DNA of 64,000 nucleotides from Mycobacterium sp. AZCC_0083 (GTDB lineage: Bacteria; Actinomycetota; Actinomycetes; Mycobacteriales; Mycobacteriaceae): assembly GCF_014202335.1 (NCBI RefSeq), contig NZ_JACHGP010000007.1:400182-464181 (forward strand). The letters are read 5' to 3'. This document shows, piece after piece, positions 33,359 through 41,942 of the stretch; the first letter of the stretch is position 1, and each line of letters opens with the position of its first letter. A program made the position numbers and the translations under genes. A model generated the notes under the pieces. It saw only the letters and a list, made by a program, of their open reading frames with translations, did not search any database and was not told the origin of the DNA.

Positions 33359-34283
33359 CCCGGATCTTTCTCCCGTCGCTCCGCTCGCCCCGGATCGTTC
33401 TCCCGTCGCTCCGGTATGCGCCGACTACGCCGCGGTCACCGACCTGCGGGCCACCGATCCAGGCGCGGTCGCCCGCGCATGGAACGACCGGACCACCCGT
33501 CCCACCATCCGCGGCGACGGCAGGTTGATGATCGTCGCGGCCGACCATCCCGCCCGCGGTGCACTGGCCGTCGGATCACGACCGACCGCGATGAACAGCC
33601 GCACCGACCTGTTGGACCGGTTGCGCGCCGCGCTCGCCGATCCAGGCGTCGACGGCGTGCTCGCCACTTCCGAAATCCTCGACGACCTGCTGCTGCTCGG
33701 CGCACTCGAGGACAAGGTGGTGTTCTCGTCGTTCAACCGTGGCGGGCTGGCCGGATCGGCTTTCGAGCTCGACGACCGGATGACCGGCGCCACCGCGGCG
33801 TCCACCGCCGCGGCGAACATGAACGGCGGGAAGATGCTGTGCCGCATCGATCTCGCCGATCCCGGCACGGTCGCCACCATGACCGCGTGCGCGCAGGCGG
33901 TCGACGAGCTGGCGGCACACGGGCTGATCGCGATGGTGGAACCGTTCCTGTCCACCCGCGTCGACGGCAAGGTGCGCAACGACCTCAGCGCAGACGGGGT
34001 GATCAAGTCCGTGCACATCAGCCAGGGACTCGGCTCGACGTCGGCGTACACGTGGATGAAGCTCCCGGTGGTCGCCGAGATGGACCGGGTGATGGAGTCC
34101 ACCACGCTGCCGACCCTGCTGCTCGGCGGCGACCCCGCCGATCCCGACGAGGCATTCGCCAGCTGGGAGAAGGCACTCGCCCTTCCGTCCGTGCGCGGGC
34201 TGATCGTCGGTCGCACCCTGCTCTACCCGGCCGACGACGACGTGAGTGCTGCGGTGGCCACCGCAGCCTCGATGGTGAGGTGA
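33351..34283 (+). CDS. Cgl0159-family (beta/alpha)8 aldolase-like protein of inositol catabolism
   Basis: A 310-residue TIM-barrel protein like those found in actinobacterial iol clusters (Cgl0159 family). It has MIVAADHPARGALAVG, GVLATSEILDDLLLLGAL, GKMLCRIDLADPGTVATM and LLLGGDPADPDEAF. It probably supplies the aldolase step, cleaving 5-dehydro-2-deoxygluconate 6-phosphate to malonate semialdehyde and dihydroxyacetone phosphate, the role of IolJ in Bacillus. That is an inference from location. The N-terminus contains a 10-residue tandem duplication (SPVAP repeated) encoded by two 25-bp repeats at 33359-33413. It overlaps iolC by 8 bp. Confidence 0.82.
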   Translation: MSSPDLSPVAPLAPDRSPVAPVCADYAAVTDLRATDPGAVARAWNDRTTRPTIRGDGRLMIVAADHPARGALAVGSRPTAMNSRTDLLDRLRAALADPGVDGVLATSEILDDLLLLGALEDKVVFSSFNRGGLAGSAFELDDRMTGATAASTAAANMNGGKMLCRIDLADPGTVATMTACAQAVDELAAHGLIAMVEPFLSTRVDGKVRNDLSADGVIKSVHISQGLGSTSAYTWMKLPVVAEMDRVMESTTLPTLLLGGDPADPDEAFASWEKALALPSVRGLIVGRTLLYPADDDVSAAVATAASMVR

Positions 34284-34285
34284 CC

Positions 34286-35155
34286 GTGCACAGCAAGCTG
34301 TACATCCCCGCCCGTAGCGCCGAGCTCCCATTCACCGTCGACGTCACACCCGAGTCGGCCGGTTGGACCGAATCCTCCTTGCAGGTGGTCGAACTCGACG
34401 ACAGTCAGACCCTCGAATCGAACACCGGCGACACCGAGGTGATGATCCTTCCACTGGTCGACGGAGGCACCGTCGAGTGCGACGGAGTCACCTACGAACT
34501 GTCACCACGCGCATCGGTCTTCGACGGACCCGGCGACATGGTCTACCTCGGCATCGGGCAGGAGTACCGGCTCAGCGGTGAAGGCCGATTCGCGATCTGC
34601 GGCGCCCGCGCCAAACGGTCGTTCCCCAACCGCCGCGTAGCCGCCGCCGACGTGCCCGTCGAGCTGCGGGGCGCAGGCAACTGCAGCCGTCAGGTGCACA
34701 ACTTCGGCACCGCAGGCGTCTTCGAGGCCGATTCGCTGATCGCTTGCGAGGTGATCACCCCCGGCGGGAACTGGTCGAGCTATCCGGCGCACAAGCACGA
34801 CGAGGACACGCCGACCCAGTCGCAACTCGAGGAGATCTACTACTTCGAGATCGCGCCCGGCCCCGACGGTTCGCGCGGATTCGGTTACCACAGGGTGTAC
34901 GGCACACCCGACCGTCCCATCGAGGTGCTCGAGGAGGTGCGCACCGGCGACGTCGTGTTGGTGCCGCACGGTTACCACGGTCCTTCGGTCGCGGCGCCGG
35001 GCTACCACATGTACTACCTCAACGTGATGGCCGGACCGGGCGCCGAGCGCGTGTGGATGATCGTCGACGATCCCGAACACGCCTGGCTGCGCGGCACCTG
35101 GGACGACCAGGCCGTGGACCCCCGGCTGCCCCTGCACGACCCAAGAGGAGTGTGA
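34286..35155 (+). CDS. iolB: 5-deoxy-glucuronate isomerase
   Basis: IolB isomerises 5-deoxy-D-glucuronate to 5-dehydro-2-deoxygluconate. The 289-residue bicupin protein shows CEVITPGGNWSSYPAHKHDE (cupin metal-binding His) and the second-cupin region DVVLVPHGYHGPSVAAPGYH. I chose GTG 34286, two bases after the preceding stop and after GGTGAGG. The same frame is open upstream for nearly 300 codons, but that part is a shadow of the aldolase-like gene and not a fusion. It is the third gene of the operon. Confidence 0.93.
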   Translation: MHSKLYIPARSAELPFTVDVTPESAGWTESSLQVVELDDSQTLESNTGDTEVMILPLVDGGTVECDGVTYELSPRASVFDGPGDMVYLGIGQEYRLSGEGRFAICGARAKRSFPNRRVAAADVPVELRGAGNCSRQVHNFGTAGVFEADSLIACEVITPGGNWSSYPAHKHDEDTPTQSQLEEIYYFEIAPGPDGSRGFGYHRVYGTPDRPIEVLEEVRTGDVVLVPHGYHGPSVAAPGYHMYYLNVMAGPGAERVWMIVDDPEHAWLRGTWDDQAVDPRLPLHDPRGV

Positions 35156-35156
35156 C

Positions 35157-37109
35157 GTGGTCTCCAAGGCTTCCGCGTTCAAGTCCCCGCACGACGAACC
35201 GACCGTGCGGCTCACCGTCGCCCAGGCCACGGTGCGATTCCTGGCCAACCAGTTCGTCGAGCGCGACGGCGAGCGCAGCAAGTTCTTCGCGGGCTGCTTC
35301 GGCATCTTCGGGCACGGCAACGTGGCAGGCATGGGTCAGGCGCTGTTGCAGGACGAGATCAAGGCGGCCAAGGCAGGCACCGAGCCAGGGCTGCGATATG
35401 TGTTGGGCCGCAACGAGCAAGCAATGGTGCACACCGCCGCCGCGTATGCCAGACAGAAGGACAGGCTGCAGGCGTGGGCGGTCACTGCGAGCATCGGGCC
35501 TGGCTCGACCAACATGCTCACCGGCGCGGCCCTGGCCACCATCAACCGGCTGCCCGTGCTGCTGCTGCCGTCGGACACGTTCGCAACCCGGGTCAGTTCA
35601 CCAGTGTTGCAGGATCTCGAGCAGCCCCACGACAACGAGATGACCGTCAACGACGCGTTCAAGCCGTTGTCTCGCTTCTTCGACCGGGTGTGGCGGCCGG
35701 AACAGTTGCCTGCGGCCTTGATCGGCGCGATGCGAGTGCTGACCGACCCCGTCGAGACGGGCACGGCGACCGTGTCTCTGCCCCAGGACGTACAGGCCGA
35801 GGCATTCGACTGGCCGGAATCGCTTTTCGCCGAACGCACTTGGCATGTCGCCCGCCCGCTTCCGGAGCGGTCGGTCATCGCCCGCGCCGCCGAGGTGATC
35901 CGCTCGGCGGCCAAGCCGCTGATCGTCGCAGGCGGCGGGGTCATCTACTCCGGCGCCCCCGATGCGTTGGCTGCGTTCGTCGAGAAGACGGGCATCCCGG
36001 TATCGGAGACGCAGGCGGGCAAGGGATCACTGCCCTACGACCACCCGCAGTCAGTCGGCGCGGTCGGCTCGACCGGCTCGACCGCCGCCAACGCGCTGGC
36101 CGCCGAAGCGGACGTCGTCATCGGCATCGGCACCCGGTACAGCGACTTCACCAGCGCGTCACGCACCGCGTTCAACAATCCCGACGTCCGATTCGTCAAC
36201 GTCAACGTCGCCTCGTTCGACGCCGTGAAACAGGGCGGCCTGTCCGTCGTCAGCGACGCCCGTGAGGCCATCGACGCACTGTCCGACGCACTGAGCGACT
36301 ACTCGGTCGACGATGGCTACCGCACGCGGACAATCGAACTCGCCAGGGAGTGGGACGACACCGTCGGCGCGGCATACCGCGTCGAGGACGACGGCGGTGC
36401 CCTGAACCAGAGCCAGATCATCGGCCTCGCCAACACGTTGTCCGATCCGCGTGACGTGGTGGTGTGTGCGGCAGGGTCCATGCCCGGCGACCTGCACAAG
36501 CTGTGGCGCACCCGCGACCGCAAGGGCTACCACGTCGAGTACGGGTTTTCGTGCATGGGCTACGAGGTGGCAGGTGGCATCGGCGTCAGAATGGCCAGCC
36601 CCGACCGCGACGTATTCGTCATGGTCGGCGACGGGTCGTATCTGATGATGGCGACCGAACTGGTGACGGCGGTCCAGGAAGGCGTCAAGGTCATCCTGGT
36701 GCTGGTGCAGAACCATGGCTTCGCCTCCATCGGCTCGCTGTCGGAGTCGTTGGGTTCGCAGCGATTCGGCACCTCCTACCGCTACCGCGACGACGCGGGC
36801 CACCTCGCGGGCGACAAGCTTCCCGTCGACTTGGCCGCCAACGCCGCCAGCCTGGGCGCGGAGGTGATCAAGGTGACGACGGCCGCCGAGTTCGCCGATG
36901 CGGTCAAGGTGGCCAAGGCCAACGAACGCACCACCGTGATCCACGTCGAGACCGACCCGTTGATCTTCGCGCCCGACAGCCAGTCCTGGTGGGACGTTCC
37001 CGTCAGCCAGACCTCGGAGCTGGACTCCACACAGCAGGCGTACGAGACCTACGCCGAGTGGAAGAAGATTCAGCGCCCGTTCGTGAAGCCCCATGACTCG
37101 AAGGATTGA
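35157..37109 (+). CDS. iolD: 3D-(3,5/4)-trihydroxycyclohexane-1,2-dione acylhydrolase (ThDP enzyme)
   Basis: IolD opens the inositol-derived ring, turning the diketone into 5-deoxyglucuronate. The 650-residue ThDP enzyme has the N-terminal catalytic-Glu region VLGRNEQAMVHTAAAYARQK, the central domain (VIARAAEVIRSAAKPLIVAG), and the C-terminal ThDP motif from GDGSYLMMATE to QNHG. GTG 35157 follows AAGAGGAG one base after the iolB stop. It belongs to the acetolactate synthase superfamily, but the length and the N-terminal segment are those of IolD. It is the fourth gene in the operon. Confidence 0.95.
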   Translation: MVSKASAFKSPHDEPTVRLTVAQATVRFLANQFVERDGERSKFFAGCFGIFGHGNVAGMGQALLQDEIKAAKAGTEPGLRYVLGRNEQAMVHTAAAYARQKDRLQAWAVTASIGPGSTNMLTGAALATINRLPVLLLPSDTFATRVSSPVLQDLEQPHDNEMTVNDAFKPLSRFFDRVWRPEQLPAALIGAMRVLTDPVETGTATVSLPQDVQAEAFDWPESLFAERTWHVARPLPERSVIARAAEVIRSAAKPLIVAGGGVIYSGAPDALAAFVEKTGIPVSETQAGKGSLPYDHPQSVGAVGSTGSTAANALAAEADVVIGIGTRYSDFTSASRTAFNNPDVRFVNVNVASFDAVKQGGLSVVSDAREAIDALSDALSDYSVDDGYRTRTIELAREWDDTVGAAYRVEDDGGALNQSQIIGLANTLSDPRDVVVCAAGSMPGDLHKLWRTRDRKGYHVEYGFSCMGYEVAGGIGVRMASPDRDVFVMVGDGSYLMMATELVTAVQEGVKVILVLVQNHGFASIGSLSESLGSQRFGTSYRYRDDAGHLAGDKLPVDLAANAASLGAEVIKVTTAAEFADAVKVAKANERTTVIHVETDPLIFAPDSQSWWDVPVSQTSELDSTQQAYETYAEWKKIQRPFVKPHDSKD

Positions 37110-37112
37110 TAC

Positions 37113-38018
37113 ATGAGCACCATTCTCGTTGGCTCTGCCCCCGATTCGTGGGGCGTGTGGTTCCCCGACGATCCGGCACAGACCCCGTACACCCGGTTCC
37201 TCGACGAGGTCGCCGGCTCCGGCTACCAGTGGATCGAGCTCGGACCCTACGGCTACCTGCCCACCGACCCCAAGCAGCTGTCCCACGAGCTGGCCTCCCG
37301 CGGCCTGAAGCTATCCGCTGGAACGGTTTTCGAACACCTGCACCAAGACGACTCGTGGGATGCCGTCTGGAAGCAGATCGAGGACGTCGCGAAGCTGACG
37401 GCCGCGGTCGGCGGCAAGCACGTCGTCGTCATCCCGGAGATGTGGCGCGATCCCGCCACCGGCGCCGTGCTCGAGGACCGAACGCTCACCCCCGAGCAGT
37501 GGCTCAAGAAGACTCGGGGCATGAACGATCTCGGCAAGGCGATGTTCGAGAAGTACGGCGTGCGTGCGCAATACCACCCGCACGCCGACAGCCACGTCGA
37601 CACCGAAGAGAACGTGTACCGCTTCCTCGACGGCACCGACGGCGAGTTCGTCAACCTCTGCCTGGACACCGGCCACATCAGCTACTGCGGCGGCGACAAC
37701 ATCGCCATCATCGAGCGGGCCCCCGAGCGGATCGGCTACCTGCACCTCAAACAGGTCGACCCGGAGGTTCGGGCGAAGGTCGAGGCCGAGGACCTGCCGT
37801 TCGGCGAGGCCGTCAAGCTTGGCGCCATGACCGAGCCACCGCGCGGAATCCCGGACATGCCACCGCTTCTGGCCGCCGTCGAGAAGCTCGGCATCGATGT
37901 GTTCGCGATCGTCGAGCAGGACATGTACCCGTGTGAGGTCGACGCTCCGCTCCCCATCGCCCAGCGCACCAGGAGCTATCTGGGGTCCTGCGGCGTTCCC
38001 TCCGTTCGATTCAGCTAG
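37113..38018 (+). CDS. iolE: Inosose (2-keto-myo-inositol) dehydratase
   Basis: IolE dehydrates 2-keto-myo-inositol to the diketone used by IolD. The 301-residue TIM barrel starts VGSAPDSWGVWFPDDP, the hallmark of the actinobacterial IolE group. Likely metal ligands lie in HVVVIPEMW, AQYHPHADSHVDTEEN, LCLDTGHISYCGG and VEQDMYPC. ATG 37113 comes three bases after the iolD stop. A more distant IolE-like gene is at 20322, and this one is likelier to be the inosose dehydratase because of its place in the operon. Confidence 0.88.
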   Translation: MSTILVGSAPDSWGVWFPDDPAQTPYTRFLDEVAGSGYQWIELGPYGYLPTDPKQLSHELASRGLKLSAGTVFEHLHQDDSWDAVWKQIEDVAKLTAAVGGKHVVVIPEMWRDPATGAVLEDRTLTPEQWLKKTRGMNDLGKAMFEKYGVRAQYHPHADSHVDTEENVYRFLDGTDGEFVNLCLDTGHISYCGGDNIAIIERAPERIGYLHLKQVDPEVRAKVEAEDLPFGEAVKLGAMTEPPRGIPDMPPLLAAVEKLGIDVFAIVEQDMYPCEVDAPLPIAQRTRSYLGSCGVPSVRFS

Positions 38019-38050
38019 TCGGCCGCTCTATCTAGGGAGATTGAAAAGAC

Positions 38051-39082
38051 ATGTCGGATCTACGCATCGCCGTTCTCGGCGTCGGCGTCATGGGCGCCGA
38101 TCACGTCGCCCGCATCGAGAGCAAGATCTCCGGCGCTCGCGTCACGGTGGTCAACGACTACATCGCCGAGAAGGCCGAGCAGATCGCCGCCAGCATCCCC
38201 GGCTGCCGCGCCATCGCCGACCCGCTCGACGCGATCGCCGACCCCGACGTCGACGCCGTCGTCCTCGCCACGCCCGGTCCCACCCACGAGAAGCAGCTAC
38301 TGGCGTGCCTCGAGCACACCAAGCCCGTGATGTGCGAGAAGCCGCTCACCACCGACGTCGCGACCTCCCTCGAGATCGTCAAGCGCGAGGCCGAACTCTC
38401 CACCAGGCTGATCCAGGTCGGCTTCATGCGCCGATTCGACCACGAGTACGCCCAGCTGAAGGCACTGCTCGACGGAGGCGAGCTGGGCAACGCGCTGGTG
38501 CTGCACTGTGCGCACCGGAATCCCGCCGTACCACCACACTTCGACAGCGCGATGATGGTGCGGGATTCGCTAGTGCACGAGGTCGACGTCACCAGGTTCC
38601 TATTCGACGAGGAGATCGCCTCGATCCAGATCATCAAGCCCACTCCGAATCCGGCTGCACCGCACGGCCTCTCCGATCCGCAGATCGCGATCTTAAGGAC
38701 AAGCACGGGCATCCACGTTGATGTGGAACTGTTCGTCACAACCGGGGTGGCCTACGAGGTGCGCACCGAGGTAGTCGCCGAGCGCGGCAGCGCGATGATC
38801 GGCCTCGACGTCGGCCTGGTGCGCACGGGCGCCCTCGGCACGCGCGGCGGCCAGATCACCCCTGGCTTCCGCGAACGGTTCGGCCAGGCCTACGACACCG
38901 AGTTCCAGCGCTGGGTCGACGCCGTGCACCGCGGCCGCTCGACAGGAGACTTCACCGACGGACCGAGCGCCTGGGACGGCTACGCGGCCACCGCCGTGTG
39001 CGAAGCCGGAGTCGAGTCATTGCAGAGCGGACTCCCGGTCGAGGTGAAGATGGTCGACCGCAGATCGATTCCGAGGGCGTGA
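38051..39082 (+). CDS. iolG: Inositol 2-dehydrogenase
   Basis: IolG oxidises myo-inositol to 2-keto-myo-inositol with NAD. The 343-residue Gfo/Idh/MocA protein has the Rossmann motif IAVLGVGVMGADHVARIE, CEKPLTTD with the catalytic Lys, GFMRRFDHEYAQLK, and MVRDSLVHEVDVTRFL with the Asp/His of the inositol dehydrogenases. ATG 38051 follows AGGGAGATTGAAAAGAC. It is the sixth gene of the operon, between iolE and iolH. Confidence 0.92.
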   Translation: MSDLRIAVLGVGVMGADHVARIESKISGARVTVVNDYIAEKAEQIAASIPGCRAIADPLDAIADPDVDAVVLATPGPTHEKQLLACLEHTKPVMCEKPLTTDVATSLEIVKREAELSTRLIQVGFMRRFDHEYAQLKALLDGGELGNALVLHCAHRNPAVPPHFDSAMMVRDSLVHEVDVTRFLFDEEIASIQIIKPTPNPAAPHGLSDPQIAILRTSTGIHVDVELFVTTGVAYEVRTEVVAERGSAMIGLDVGLVRTGALGTRGGQITPGFRERFGQAYDTEFQRWVDAVHRGRSTGDFTDGPSAWDGYAATAVCEAGVESLQSGLPVEVKMVDRRSIPRA

Positions 39083-39084
39083 GC

Positions 39085-39960
39085 ATGAAGATCGCCCTTG
39101 ACCCCACCCCGTTCCATCACGACCACGACCTGCTCGAATTTCCGCGCGTAGTCGCCGAATTGGGCTACCAGCATCTGCAGCTGACACCGCACCGGGACTT
39201 CATCCCGTTCTTCAACCATCCCCGCGCGGACGACGACCTGGTCGCCCGGTTCCGCAAGGCCTGCGCCGACGCCGGCGTGGGCATCGCCTCCGTGTTGCCG
39301 GTGCTGCGGTGGTCCGGGCCGGACGAGGACGCGCGCGAAGCCGCGGTGCGGAATTGGAAGCGCGTCATCCAGATCACCGTCGACCTCGGGGTGAACGTGA
39401 TCAACACCGAGTTCTCCGGCCGCCCCGAGAGGGCCGAGGAATCCGAGCGAGCGTTCTTCCGCTCGATGGAGGAACTCGTGCCGATCTTCGAGCGCGAGGG
39501 CATCGACGTCCGAATCGATCCGCACCCCGACGACTTCGTCGAGGACGGTTTGGAAGCGGTGCGGATCATCCGCGGCATCAACTCGCCCAACCTTGGCATG
39601 GTGTTCGTCGCGTGCCACTCTTTTCACATGGGCGCCAACATGATCGACATCATGCGGGCGGCGGGCAACAAGCTTCGGCTGGTTCACGTCGCCGACACGA
39701 TGGACCACCATCGCAGCCACGGGTTGCGGTACATCACCAACCCGCCGGGCAACCCGGTGCGGGTGCACCAGCACCTCAAGATCGGCGACGGCGACGTCGA
39801 CTGGGACGAGTTCTTCGGCGGTCTGGCCGAGATCGGCTTCTACGACCGGCCGGACACCGTCATGGTGTCGTCGGTGTTCGCCGAGGACGAGAACGCCCAC
39901 GAGGTGTCGCGCTACCAGCTGAAGACCATGACGGAGTACGTCACCAAGCACGGCAAGTAG
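39085..39960 (+). CDS. iolH: IolH-like TIM-barrel protein of inositol catabolism
   Basis: A 291-residue sugar phosphate isomerase/epimerase-type TIM barrel like IolH of other actinobacterial inositol clusters. Signatures are MKIALDPTPFHHDHDLLEFP, IASVLPVLRWSGPDEDAREA, NTEFSGRPERAEESERAF, IDPHPDDFVEDGLE and LVHVADTMDHHRSH. It may act as an isomerase or a lyase on an inositol-derived intermediate, and the reaction has not been settled for the family. ATG 39085 is two bases after the iolG stop, with GAGGGCGTGAGC before it. A palindromic element follows at 39973. Confidence 0.88.
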   Translation: MKIALDPTPFHHDHDLLEFPRVVAELGYQHLQLTPHRDFIPFFNHPRADDDLVARFRKACADAGVGIASVLPVLRWSGPDEDAREAAVRNWKRVIQITVDLGVNVINTEFSGRPERAEESERAFFRSMEELVPIFEREGIDVRIDPHPDDFVEDGLEAVRIIRGINSPNLGMVFVACHSFHMGANMIDIMRAAGNKLRLVHVADTMDHHRSHGLRYITNPPGNPVRVHQHLKIGDGDVDWDEFFGGLAEIGFYDRPDTVMVSSVFAEDENAHEVSRYQLKTMTEYVTKHGK

Positions 39961-39970
39961 GTGACACCTC

Positions 39971-40039
39971 CTCCGCGAGCGCGCGTGTTTGCACCCCGAC
40001 ACGCCGCTCGTGGACGTTACTTTGCGCGCGCTCGTGGAG
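39971..40039. repeat. Palindromic repeat (family 2, copy A)
   Basis: Arms 39971-39985 and 40025-40039 pair at 14 of 15 positions (CTCCGCGAGCGCGCG on the left). The left half, 39973-40006, matches the reverse complement of 41411-41444 at about 32 of 34 positions. The shared segment is CGAGC-N-CGCGTGTTTG then ACCCCGACACGCCG. It lies between iolH and the last operon gene. Confidence 0.75.
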
Positions 40040-40046
40040 GGCTGAA

Positions 40047-40895
40047 GTGACTGAACCGAGTCTCGTCGCCACGGCGTGGAGCAGCGCCGGCGCGGTCTCA
40101 CCGATGGACTCACCGGCGGTCAGTCCGGTGCCCATCGCCAAGCGGATCGGCGCCATCGCCGATGCCGGCTTCTGCGGCTTCGGTCTGGTGGCCGATGACC
40201 TCCGAGTCATCCGCGACGACATCGGCTTCGAGGCGCTACGTGACCTGATCTCGGCGGCCGGGTTGGTGCACGTCGAGATCGAGCTGCTGGAGCGGTGGTG
40301 GATTCCGCGCGGGCAACCGGGAAACACCTACGACGTCCGCGGCCTTCTGTTCGAGGCCGCCGACGTGCTTGGGCCGTCGTTCATCAAGATCGGTTCGGAG
40401 AACGGCCCGCCGGTGTCGGATCCCTTGGCATTGGCAGAGCCGCTGCGGAAGCTCGCCGAACAGGCAGCAGCACACGGAACCCGGGTCGCCATCGAGACGA
40501 TGCCCTTCTCGGCGATCGCGACGGTGCCCATGGGCGCCGAGATCGTCGCCGCGGCAGGACATCCGGCGGCAGGCTTGCTCGTCGACGCCTGGCACGTCTT
40601 TCGCGCCGATACCTCGTTGGAAGAACTGCGCGCGGCATTGTGGCCGGAGGTGATCTTCGGCGTCGAACTCGACGACGCGGCATCGGAGATCGTCGGAACG
40701 CTCTTCGAAGACACCGTCGACCGCCGGGTGCTCTGTGGTGAGGGCTGTTTCGACCTGACCGGACTGGTGGCGACGCTACGCGATCTCGGCTTCGACGGAC
40801 CGTGGGGCGTCGAGGTCCTGTCGACGTCCTACCGGGCACTGCCGGTCGGCCACGCTCTCAAACTCGCCGCGGGGTCAGCGCTGACCGTGCTCTGA
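40047..40895 (+). CDS. Sugar phosphate isomerase/epimerase TIM barrel (last gene of the iol operon)
   Basis: A 282-residue xylose isomerase-like protein. Relevant segments are IEIELLERWWIPRGQPG, FIKIGSENGPPVSD, RVAIETMPFSAIATVPMG with a likely metal-binding Glu, GLLVDAWHVFRADTS and WGVEVLSTSYRALP. The GTG at 40047 comes after GGAGGGCTGAA and the long upstream frame is a shadow of iolH. It is separated from iolH by 86 bp with a palindromic repeat, so it may be transcribed with the iol operon or less strongly. Reaction unknown, and it is only distantly like IolE and IolH. Confidence 0.83.
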   Translation: MTEPSLVATAWSSAGAVSPMDSPAVSPVPIAKRIGAIADAGFCGFGLVADDLRVIRDDIGFEALRDLISAAGLVHVEIELLERWWIPRGQPGNTYDVRGLLFEAADVLGPSFIKIGSENGPPVSDPLALAEPLRKLAEQAAAHGTRVAIETMPFSAIATVPMGAEIVAAAGHPAAGLLVDAWHVFRADTSLEELRAALWPEVIFGVELDDAASEIVGTLFEDTVDRRVLCGEGCFDLTGLVATLRDLGFDGPWGVEVLSTSYRALPVGHALKLAAGSALTVL

Positions 40896-40919
40896 CGCAA
40901 GGTCCGCTCGATACGTTCC

Positions 40920-41351
40920 TCAGCCTCCGGTGAGCCTGCTACGCAGGGCCGCGTCCGCCGGTCCAGCCGGGGCGTCGTCGACCGATCCGATGAAGACGAC
41001 GGCGATCTCGAGGGGCTCGGCGGCGGCGACCGCACGCCAGGCGACCAGGTTGGGATGGCTTACGCCGGCCGCTGCCTCTGCAGGCGCCAGCTGAGCGATC
41101 GCGTCGTCCAATTGAGCTGGAGTCACCGTGAACTCACGGGTGCCCGAGGCGTGACCGACGCACTCGGCCAGGATGACCGCGGGCAGCCCATGAGTTCCAC
41201 TTGGCTGGTTGACGTGGGGGAAGTGCCAACCGTCGTCACCGCGATAGCCCACCGCGTACGCGACCGGTGCCTGCCACCCCGGGATGCGCTCGGCACGCGC
41301 CCGCGCGATCTCACGAAGCCCGGTCAGTGTCGCCCAATCCGCGTCAGCCAT
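40920..41351 (-). CDS. Hypothetical protein
   Basis: A 143-residue protein with no family that I recognise. It begins MADADWATLTGLREIARARA and contains WQAPVAYAVGYRGDDGWHFP, and ends AALRSRLTGG. It seems soluble, with an alpha-beta mix and no signal peptide. I chose ATG 41351. The ORF is open to 41432, but that part runs through the palindromic repeat. It is convergent with the last gene of the iol operon, with about 24 bp between the stops. No obvious partner. Confidence 0.6.
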   Translation of the reverse strand: MADADWATLTGLREIARARAERIPGWQAPVAYAVGYRGDDGWHFPHVNQPSGTHGLPAVILAECVGHASGTREFTVTPAQLDDAIAQLAPAEAAAGVSHPNLVAWRAVAAAEPLEIAVVFIGSVDDAPAGPADAALRSRLTGG

Positions 41352-41379
41352 GCCAACGATTGTGCGCTCACCCAGTCCG

Positions 41380-41444
41380 CCGCGAGCCCGCGCATCCGTG
41401 GGTGATTCGACGGCGTGTCGGGGTACAAACACGCGGGCTCGCGG
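41380..41444. repeat. Palindromic repeat (family 2, copy B, inverted)
   Basis: Perfect 13-bp arms CCGCGAGCCCGCG at 41380-41392 and the complement at 41432-41444. Segment 41411-41444 is an inverted copy of 39973-40006 with about two differences. The element lies between the hypothetical gene start and the left attachment-like repeat at 41471. Confidence 0.75.
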
Positions 41445-41470
41445 GGAGCTCGCTCGCGAGGGAAGGAAGA

Positions 41471-41488
41471 CTCAGAGGATGTACAACA
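41471..41488. repeat. Attachment-site-like direct repeat, left copy
   Basis: CTCAGAGGATGTACAACA matches 42634-42651 at 17 of 18 positions. Read on the minus strand it encodes LYIL and a stop, the exact end of the glutamine synthetase. This copy is not part of a gene and seems to be a duplicated glnA 3' end left by integration of a mobile element. Confidence 0.7.
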
Positions 41489-41942
41489 ACCGCCTTCCGC
41501 GCGTTTTGTGTCGTTGGTCGGGTTGGGACCGGCTGTAGAAACTCGGCCTGAACAGCACGTTCCCGGTAGTGCCCAAATCTGCCCAACGGGACCAACTGCG
41601 GACCAGCGGCAACGAATGAGACCGGCGTGGCGAACCAGCCCCACGCCTTCGCCGATACCGTGCGGCCATGGACCCTGCTGCGCGTTTGCGAGAGGTTGGC
41701 CTCGTCATGGGAACGACGCACGAATGAAACGTTCGAGTTGGCCCTGACCGTCATCGACGGGGAAATCGCGACCATCACAATGCGAACCGACGAGAGTAAC
41801 TGTCTCTGCGCTTTGCACGATCCGTCCTAGCGACGGGCATCGAGGGACGGTCCCCGGCATCCCCCTTGACCTGCGGCGTTATACTGATTATGGCGCTTGG
41901 CCGTTCCCTAATAGACGGTGTTAGGCGGTGGAGGGAGGGCAA
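41489..41942. other. Gene-poor part of the integrated-element remnant
   Basis: About 450 bp between the left repeat and the small gene at 41943. Short frames exist, for example 41627-41830 on the plus strand (67 residues), but none has a clear ribosome-binding site or a known domain. The last part, 41868-41905, contains TTGACC and TATACT and may hold the promoter of the small gene. Confidence 0.45.

Noticed and set aside
33416..34285. Apparent long fusion of an unknown domain to IolB
   Set aside because: The upstream half is out of frame with the aldolase-like gene and Arg-rich shadow sequence. A GTG with ribosome-binding site at 34286 fits the IolB start.
41627..41830. A 67-codon frame within the element remnant
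   Set aside because: No ribosome-binding site, no recognised domain, and codon use does not stand out.
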